DNA from: DAOUAE01 sp034433795 | GTDB taxonomy: Bacteria; Chloroflexota; UBA6077; FW602-bin22; DAOUAE01 | Assembly: GCA_034433795.1 (NCBI GenBank) | Contig: DAOUAE010000100.1 | Location: 1 to 6,667 of the forward strand | Direction of reading: 5' to 3' | Length of the DNA stretch: 6,667 nt | Shown: in pieces, positions 5,296 to 6,667 of the stretch | How positions within the stretch are numbered: position 1 is the first letter of the stretch | Layout: each line of letters begins with the position of its first letter | The notes under the pieces: generated by a model | Databases searched by the model: none | The model's input: the letters and a program-made list of their open reading frames with translations, nothing else | Told to the model about the DNA's origin: nothing | Made by a program: the position numbers and the translations under genes

Positions 5296-5316
5296 GGTCG
5301 CCGGAAGACGGCGACC
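5296..5316 (+). other. Leader hairpin upstream of the lipoprotein gene
   Basis: GGTCGCCG-GAAGA-CGGCGACC is a perfect 8-bp stem with a 5-base loop, within the predicted leader of the lipoprotein mRNA. It could stabilise the mRNA or regulate it; it does not match a riboswitch that I know. The rest of 5145-5441 shows no gene. Confidence 0.4.
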
Positions 5317-5426
5317 CGGCGATTCCCCCGGAGCATCTGGCCCCGCTGCCCTGTGAGCCCCGCCGGTGTGAGCCGGTCGGGCGAGAAGACGAGCCCTCGC
5401 GGTACCCCGCTTCACAATAACACCCA

Positions 5427-5432
5427 GGGAGG
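5427..5432 (+). promoter_or_regulatory. Ribosome binding site of the lipoprotein gene
   Basis: GGGAGG lies 9 bases before ATG 5442. It fixes that start, which also gives a complete signal peptide. Confidence 0.75.
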
Positions 5433-5441
5433 TTACAACGG

Positions 5442-6667
5442 ATGACACCGCGAAACGGTCTCTGGTGGGGGCTGGCCCTGCTTCTCGTGGCCATGGGACT
5501 GCTGGCCGCCTGCGGCCCCGGGGCCGCGGGGGCGGTGCCGGCCACAGTCAAGGCTCCCGGCCCCGGGCCCATCGACGGACTGACGCCGACCCTCACGGCC
5601 ACGCCGGCGGGAACGACGCCCACGGTCACGCCGGTGCCGACCCTCACGGGGACCGCCATCCCCAGTCCGACCGGCACCGCCACCCCGACGGCTGTGGCGG
5701 CCGCGACCGCCACCCCGACGGCCGCGGTGGCGCCGACCAGCACCGCCACGCCGACCGTCCCGGCGGCGCCGACCAGCACCCCGACCCCAGCGACCACGGT
5801 CAGCACCAGCACCCCGACCCGGACGGCGACGCCGACCGCAGCGCCCCCGCCGACGCCCACGGCCAGCGGCGCGACCGGCGCCTTTGATATGGCCATTCAG
5901 AAGACGGCCCAGTGCGACCCGGCCACCCAGAAGTGCACGTTCACCATCGTCGTGACCAACAACGGCCCGGGCACCTTCAACGGGAGCCCGAACGTGCAGG
6001 ATACGATCTCCCCTGCGATTCCCTTCACCCTCACCGCCTTCGGGGGAGCCGGGGGCACGCTCTGCACCGTGAGCGGCCAGACGATCACCTGCGCTCCCCA
6101 TTACCCGCTCACCCTCGCCGCCGGCGCGACCTACACGCTAACTATCACGGTGCAGCTGGGCAGCACGACACCGTTTCAGAACTGCGCCGCGCTGGTCTTC
6201 CCGCCAGACACCAACGCCGCCAACAACCAGTCCTGTGTCACCGTGACGCTCACCGGGGCCGCGCCGACCGGCATCCCAACGCCGGCGGGGGCCGCCGACC
6301 TGGCAGTGCAGAAGACGGGGCAGTGCAACTGGCCCTACACCTGTGCGTTCACCATCACCGTGACCAACACCGGCACGGGCCCCTACAGCGGCGCGCTCAC
6401 CGTCTCCGACCAGACCACTCCTCCCTGGGCGACGCTCCTGGCGGGCGGCGGCAGCACCTCCGGGCCCGCCTGCACCTTCTCGGGGACGGCGGTGGTCTGC
6501 TCGGCGCCCTCCGTCACCCTGGGACCGGGGCAGAGCCAGACCTTCACCTTCAGCGTCTACTTCGGACCGACCGGCTACCGGCAGCCCTTCACCAACTGCG
6601 CCAGTCTGCCGTCGAGCATCGACGGCAACCCGGCGAACAACCAGAGCTGTCTCACCCTCCAGCCGCC
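5442..6667 (+). CDS. Secreted lipoprotein with Thr/Pro-rich linker and two DUF11-like domains, runs off the right edge
   Basis: At least 408 codons are open. The protein starts MTPRNGLWWGLALLLVAMGL and reaches the lipobox LAAC with Cys24, a type II signal peptide predicting a lipid-anchored surface protein. Residues of about 45-145 are a low-complexity linker of Thr, Pro, Ala and Ser (TPTPATTVSTSTPTRTATPT), a cell-wall-type stalk. Two homologous beta-sandwich modules follow, at about 148-270 (DMAIQKTAQC, TFTIVVTNNGPG) and 286-405 (DLAVQKTGQC, AFTITVTNTGTG). They match the DUF11/conserved repeat pattern of bacterial surface proteins. Each ends with a NAANNQSC- or NPANNQSC-like motif and contains six cysteines at equivalent places, suggesting disulphides. 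The start is supported by GGGAGG. Role: probable structural or adhesive envelope protein; no catalytic domain is seen in the visible part. Such linker-plus-DUF11 lipoproteins are common in Chloroflexota, from general knowledge. Confidence 0.85.
   Translation, partial: MTPRNGLWWGLALLLVAMGLLAACGPGAAGAVPATVKAPGPGPIDGLTPTLTATPAGTTPTVTPVPTLTGTAIPSPTGTATPTAVAAATATPTAAVAPTSTATPTVPAAPTSTPTPATTVSTSTPTRTATPTAAPPPTPTASGATGAFDMAIQKTAQCDPATQKCTFTIVVTNNGPGTFNGSPNVQDTISPAIPFTLTAFGGAGGTLCTVSGQTITCAPHYPLTLAAGATYTLTITVQLGSTTPFQNCAALVFPPDTNAANNQSCVTVTLTGAAPTGIPTPAGAADLAVQKTGQCNWPYTCAFTITVTNTGTGPYSGALTVSDQTTPPWATLLAGGGSTSGPACTFSGTAVVCSAPSVTLGPGQSQTFTFSVYFGPTGYRQPFTNCASLPSSIDGNPANNQSCLTLQP
5574..5876 (+). repeat. 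Low-complexity Thr/Pro/Ala-coding stretch
   Basis: Imperfect short repeats of CCGACC, GCCACCCCGACG and GCGCCGACCAGCACC (for example from 5731 and 5767) encode the linker of the lipoprotein. The repetition favours slippage, so the length may vary between strains. Confidence 0.7.

Noticed and set aside
5465..5887. Plus-strand Asp/His/Gly-rich open frame within the lipoprotein
   Set aside because: It is a shifted reading of the linker repeats and lacks a ribosome site.
5255..6101. Long Val/Gly- and Arg/Gly-rich minus-strand open frames opposite the lipoprotein
   Set aside because: They mirror the repetitive Thr/Pro-coding linker; the plus frame has a ribosome site, lipobox and DUF11 motifs.

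Overview
This GC-rich window (roughly two-thirds G+C by eye) looks like an accessory island from a high-GC bacterium. A Chloroflexota-type thermophile is my best guess, based on a Thr/Pro-linker lipoprotein with DUF11-like domains next to many TnpB elements; this is an inference and was not tested. No rRNA, tRNA, CRISPR array or complete housekeeping gene is visible.

Bases 1-4792 are a graveyard of IS200/IS605-superfamily (IS1341-like, tnpB-only) elements; no tnpA is present. Element E1 lies on the minus strand (1-565). Its tnpB is intact as far as seen and runs off the left edge. Element E2 lies on the plus strand (about 780-2137). It carries a full-length 414-aa TnpB with all catalytic residues, and its 3' end folds into consecutive strong hairpins typical of an omega RNA. 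E1 and E2 are head to head, their TnpBs are about 81% identical, and they share a 62-bp left-end block. E4 is a decayed tnpB of another lineage on the minus strand (2140-2660). It stops in the zinc ribbon exactly where E2 ends, and a possible continuation plus a right-end-like motif lies on the other side of E2 (621-780), which suggests that E2 inserted into E4. E3 is a plus-strand tnpB of a third lineage (3551-4776), broken by several frameshifts and by a pair of 33-bp palindrome-ended repeats. A third copy of that repeat lies in its tail, and its right-end hairpin (4764-4783) is perfect. Bases 2661-3467 hold no gene I can recognise, only GC-rich sequence with hairpins. An RE-like hairpin at 3468-3487 may be a further fossil end.

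Bases 4793-6667 look like ordinary chromosome: a short minus-strand hypothetical gene and, divergently, the start of a secreted lipoprotein gene (5442 to beyond the window end). The lipoprotein has a lipobox, a long Thr/Pro/Ala linker and two six-cysteine DUF11-like domains. The roughly 330-bp region between them carries candidate promoter elements and leader hairpins.

The main biological interest is E2, which appears to be a complete TnpB plus omega-RNA unit whose guide would come from the E4 pseudogene, and the family of terminal motifs (GTTGA-type) shared among differently decayed elements.
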